A stretch of 26,647 bases of DNA from Rubrobacter sp. (lineage in GTDB: Bacteria; Actinomycetota; Rubrobacteria; Rubrobacterales; Rubrobacteraceae), in the NCBI GenBank assembly GCA_016781885.1, contig JADDPM010000009.1, positions 1 to 26,647 of the forward strand, read 5' to 3'. Both the position numbers and the translations under genes were made by a program. The notes below the pieces were generated by a model. The model made no database searches, was not told the origin of the DNA, and saw only the letters and a list, made by a program, of their open reading frames with translations. Below are positions 24,530 to 26,647 of this stretch, one piece after another. Numbering within the stretch: the first letter of the stretch is position 1; the number at the start of each line of letters is the position of its first letter.

Positions 24530-25168
24530 ATGTCGTCAAGAACACTATTTCGGTTGAGCGGGTTGGCCCTGCTTTTAGGCGCTATACTCGCCATCGTCGC
24601 GGTCGTGGGACACAACGCGGTTCGGCAGGCGAGCGAGCTCGCCGACCTCACGAACCCGCCGTCCGTCATGTTCGTCAGGCTGCTCATGGTTGGGGCGCTG
24701 CTCGTGATCGTCGGTCTGCCGGGGTTGTATGCTCGCCAGGCCGAACGGGCCGGTGTCCTCGGCTTGATCGGCTTCGTTATGACCTTCGTCGGGTTGCTTT
24801 TCGCCGATGTCGTTATGACGGCGAATTTTGCCTTCATCATGCCGAAGATTGCCGCAACATCGGAAGGACGCGCGCTGATCGAGTCCGGGCTACCGGACCC
24901 CGGGTTCATGATGCTTATATTCCCGATGATTCTGATCGGTTTGCTCTTGCTCGGCATCAGCATCATGAGGGCAAAGGTCCTGCCCCGCTGGATAGGGCTG
25001 CTGTTCATCGCCGGTGTGCTCTTCATACCGGTCGCCTCTGCGGTACCAGTCATCTCACACCTCTTCTCGGTGCCGATCTTTCTGGCTTTTGCGTCGTGTG
25101 GCTATACGCTGACGCGCGACACAGCGCCGGTAGCGCGACGCCACGAGCCGGCGCAGCAGGTGTCTTAG
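24530..25168 (+). CDS. DUF4386-like integral membrane protein
   Basis: 212 residues from ATG 24530 with a perfect AAAGGAGG 7-8 bases upstream. Hydrophobic segments at about 8-28, 45-65, 75-100, 122-145, 150-172 and 175-190 indicate about six membrane helices. Loops are short, with a small outside-type loop around NAVRQASELADLTNPP. The order of helices resembles small actinobacterial DUF4386-type proteins, which have no known function. Standing between a response regulator and a sensor kinase, it may be a target or partner of that signalling; this is inference. Confidence 0.65.
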   Translation: MSSRTLFRLSGLALLLGAILAIVAVVGHNAVRQASELADLTNPPSVMFVRLLMVGALLVIVGLPGLYARQAERAGVLGLIGFVMTFVGLLFADVVMTANFAFIMPKIAATSEGRALIESGLPDPGFMMLIFPMILIGLLLLGISIMRAKVLPRWIGLLFIAGVLFIPVASAVPVISHLFSVPIFLAFASCGYTLTRDTAPVARRHEPAQQVS

Positions 25169-25367
25169 GACAAATGCGAGCAGAACGCCTGCCGTCGGGT
25201 CGCAGCCTGGCGGCGGGCGCTTCCTCACCCGGTGAGCCACAAGGTGAGGACCGATCTTCGGCAGGGACAGGGAGGCGCGAATTATGGTCTTCCCGTGGCC
25301 GGCCATCTAGAATTAGCTGCGAACGCTGCGCCCAACGAGCTCAGCGAGAAGACGCCAGGAGCCCCAT
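25169..25367. other. Intergenic region
   Basis: Holds a TAGAAT (25308-25313) that could be a -10 box for the next gene, without a clear -35 partner, and the AGGAG (25357-25361) of that gene. Nothing else seen. Confidence 0.35.
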
Positions 25368-26647
25368 ATGAATCTGCCACAGATACCCGGTTGGACCTCC
25401 ACCGGTAACGCTGCGAGTCCCGAGGCGAGCCCAAGCCGCGAAGAGGAAGCGCGCCCGGCCCGGATAGGGTCCCGCCGCTGGCTCACTCTCGCGCGAGCAG
25501 CGTGGGCTGTGGTAGCCATCGTAGCCATCGTGATCTTTGGCGTCAGTCTTTCGGCGTACTATGACCGACTCCAGACGGTGTGTACTGGGAGCACCTGCGC
25601 CGACTCCCAACTAACTCCAGAGAACTTGCAAGCGATTGAGGGGTTCGGTCTCCCCCTCGACTTCTATGCCGGGTACTTGGTTGCTCTCGCCATTATTTTT
25701 GCTGGCGTATGCCTTGTGCTCGCTGCCGTAATCGTGTGGCGGACGCAGGATCGGATGGCGCTGTTCGTCGCGTTCGCGCTCGTTCTCTTCGGTACCACCA
25801 TGCCGCAAGCTCCTCAGACCGTGGCGGTGGCCCATCCCATTTTGTCTTGGTTGTCTCAAGGTTTGGGATTTCTCGGTTTCGCCTCTATTGCACTGTTCAT
25901 CAATCTTTTTCCCCATGGTCGGTTCGTGCCCCGCTGGACACGCTGGGCTGCGGTTGTGTGGATCGCCGTAGCCGGTCAGGGCGTCTTCTTTCCCGATTCG
26001 CTCTCGAACCCGTGGCTCTCCCTGCTCAATACGCTGGGATTCATGGGCGCGGCTGGCGCCAGTCTGGGCGCGCTCGTCTACCGGTATCGGCGCAGGGCGG
26101 ATCCGATCCAGCGCCAGCAGATCAAGTGGGTAGTGTTCGGTATCGTCGCGGCCCTTGGGGTAGCTCTCGGAATAGCCTTGCTCAGTATTGTCTTCCCAGA
26201 GCCCAGGCCGTCGGGCTTGCTCTCTAAGCTATTGTTTCCTTCTGTCTTTACCCTCGCATTTCTTCTCATCCCTGTCTCCATCGCCGTCGCGATTCTACGC
26301 TACCGGTTGTGGGACGTAGACTTCATCATAAACCGCACGCTGGTCTACGGTGCATTGACCGTGTGCGTCGTTGGCGTCTACATCCTCGTTGTGGGCTACC
26401 TCGGCACGCTGCTGCGAATGGGCGACAATCTGTTCGTCTCGCTTGTCGCCACCGGCGTAGTTGCAATTCTCTTTGCTCCCTTACGCAACTGGCTCCAGCG
26501 CGGCGTGAACCGCCTGATGTACGGCGAGCGCGACGAACCTTATGCCGTAGTCTCGCGCCTGGGCCGGCGGCTCGAAGCGACGCTCGCTCCCCAAGACGTG
26601 CTGCCAACCATCGTCGAGACCGTCAGGGATGCTCTCAGGCTGCCGTA
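25368..26647 (+). CDS. Multi-TM sensor histidine kinase, N-terminal part (runs off the window)
   Basis: ATG 25368 with AGGAG six bases upstream starts MNLPQIPGWTSTGNAASPEA. After a polar 40 residues there are about nine hydrophobic segments, the first being AWAVVAIVAIVIFGVSL. The segment after the sixth, RYRLWDVDFIINRTLVYGAL, is the signature of actinobacterial/chloroflexal sensor kinases of the NarX-like group. It leads to further helices and then NWLQRGVNRLMYGERDEPYA, where a GAF and HisKA_3/HATPase usually follow. The frame is open to base 26647 with the signalling part (SRLGRRLEATLAPQDVLPTI) just starting, so the phospho-acceptor His is not visible. It could phosphorylate the regulator at 23704. 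Confidence 0.8.
   Translation, partial: MNLPQIPGWTSTGNAASPEASPSREEEARPARIGSRRWLTLARAAWAVVAIVAIVIFGVSLSAYYDRLQTVCTGSTCADSQLTPENLQAIEGFGLPLDFYAGYLVALAIIFAGVCLVLAAVIVWRTQDRMALFVAFALVLFGTTMPQAPQTVAVAHPILSWLSQGLGFLGFASIALFINLFPHGRFVPRWTRWAAVVWIAVAGQGVFFPDSLSNPWLSLLNTLGFMGAAGASLGALVYRYRRRADPIQRQQIKWVVFGIVAALGVALGIALLSIVFPEPRPSGLLSKLLFPSVFTLAFLLIPVSIAVAILRYRLWDVDFIINRTLVYGALTVCVVGVYILVVGYLGTLLRMGDNLFVSLVATGVVAILFAPLRNWLQRGVNRLMYGERDEPYAVVSRLGRRLEATLAPQDVLPTIVETVRDALRLP

Overview
The window is high-GC, actinobacterial-looking DNA. Gene style (TTG/GTG starts, a transcriptional T-box ahead of ileS, Arg/Glu-rich proteins, LemA-HtpX, multi-TM sensor kinase next to a NarL-type regulator) suggests a Rubrobacter-like lineage; that assignment is inference from protein style, not a search result.

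Layout. (1) 1-3.65 kb is ordinary chromosome: the 5' part of ileS with promoter, T-box leader and attenuator (minus strand), a membrane-anchored molybdopterin oxidoreductase, and endonuclease V. (2) 3.65-9.8 kb is accessory and decaying DNA: an IS5-type transposase remnant, small unknown genes, a secreted repeat protein, a serine-recombinase C-terminal remnant, and a large HEPN-like gene broken by a one-base frameshift and by a 112-bp MITE-like insertion whose TIRs and TAA duplication can be read exactly. A second small gene after it is also frameshifted. (3) 9.8-16.6 kb is a compact plasmid/phage-like replication module, all on the plus strand: unknown genes, an XRE regulator, a TTG-started prim-pol/SF3 helicase fusion, a gene-free 330-bp array of about eleven GGTGGGGGTT-type repeats in both orientations (a likely origin with strong G-quadruplex potential), a protein with two winged-helix-like segments, and a possible replication-initiation factor. 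No intact integrase, capsid, terminase or conjugation gene is visible.

(4) 16.7-17.8 kb is a gene graveyard: a MutL C-terminal fragment, a short dehydrogenase-like start and a HicB-like fragment. (5) 17.85-21.05 kb returns to intact genes: a HAD-IIA phosphatase, a membrane coiled-coil protein, and a lemA-htpX operon with overlapping stop/start. (6) 21.5-23.7 kb is a mosaic: the 5' end of an XRE gene runs head-on, through a 12-bp shared stretch, into the 5' end of a 2-hydroxyacid dehydrogenase gene, which follows the 3' half of aconitase; the aconitase then abuts the last codons of a histidine kinase. This is either a real rearrangement (about 1.87 kb captured) or an assembly chimera. (7) 23.7-26.6 kb holds an orphaned NarL-type response regulator, a DUF4386-like membrane protein and the start of a multi-TM sensor kinase running off the window.

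What stands out: the prim-pol/helicase with its G-rich bidirectional repeat array and split winged-helix partner looks like a self-contained replicon core integrated in the chromosome. The region around it shows repeated insertion, truncation and frameshift decay. A diverged noncoding repeat of about 100 bp occurs at least twice and perhaps three times.
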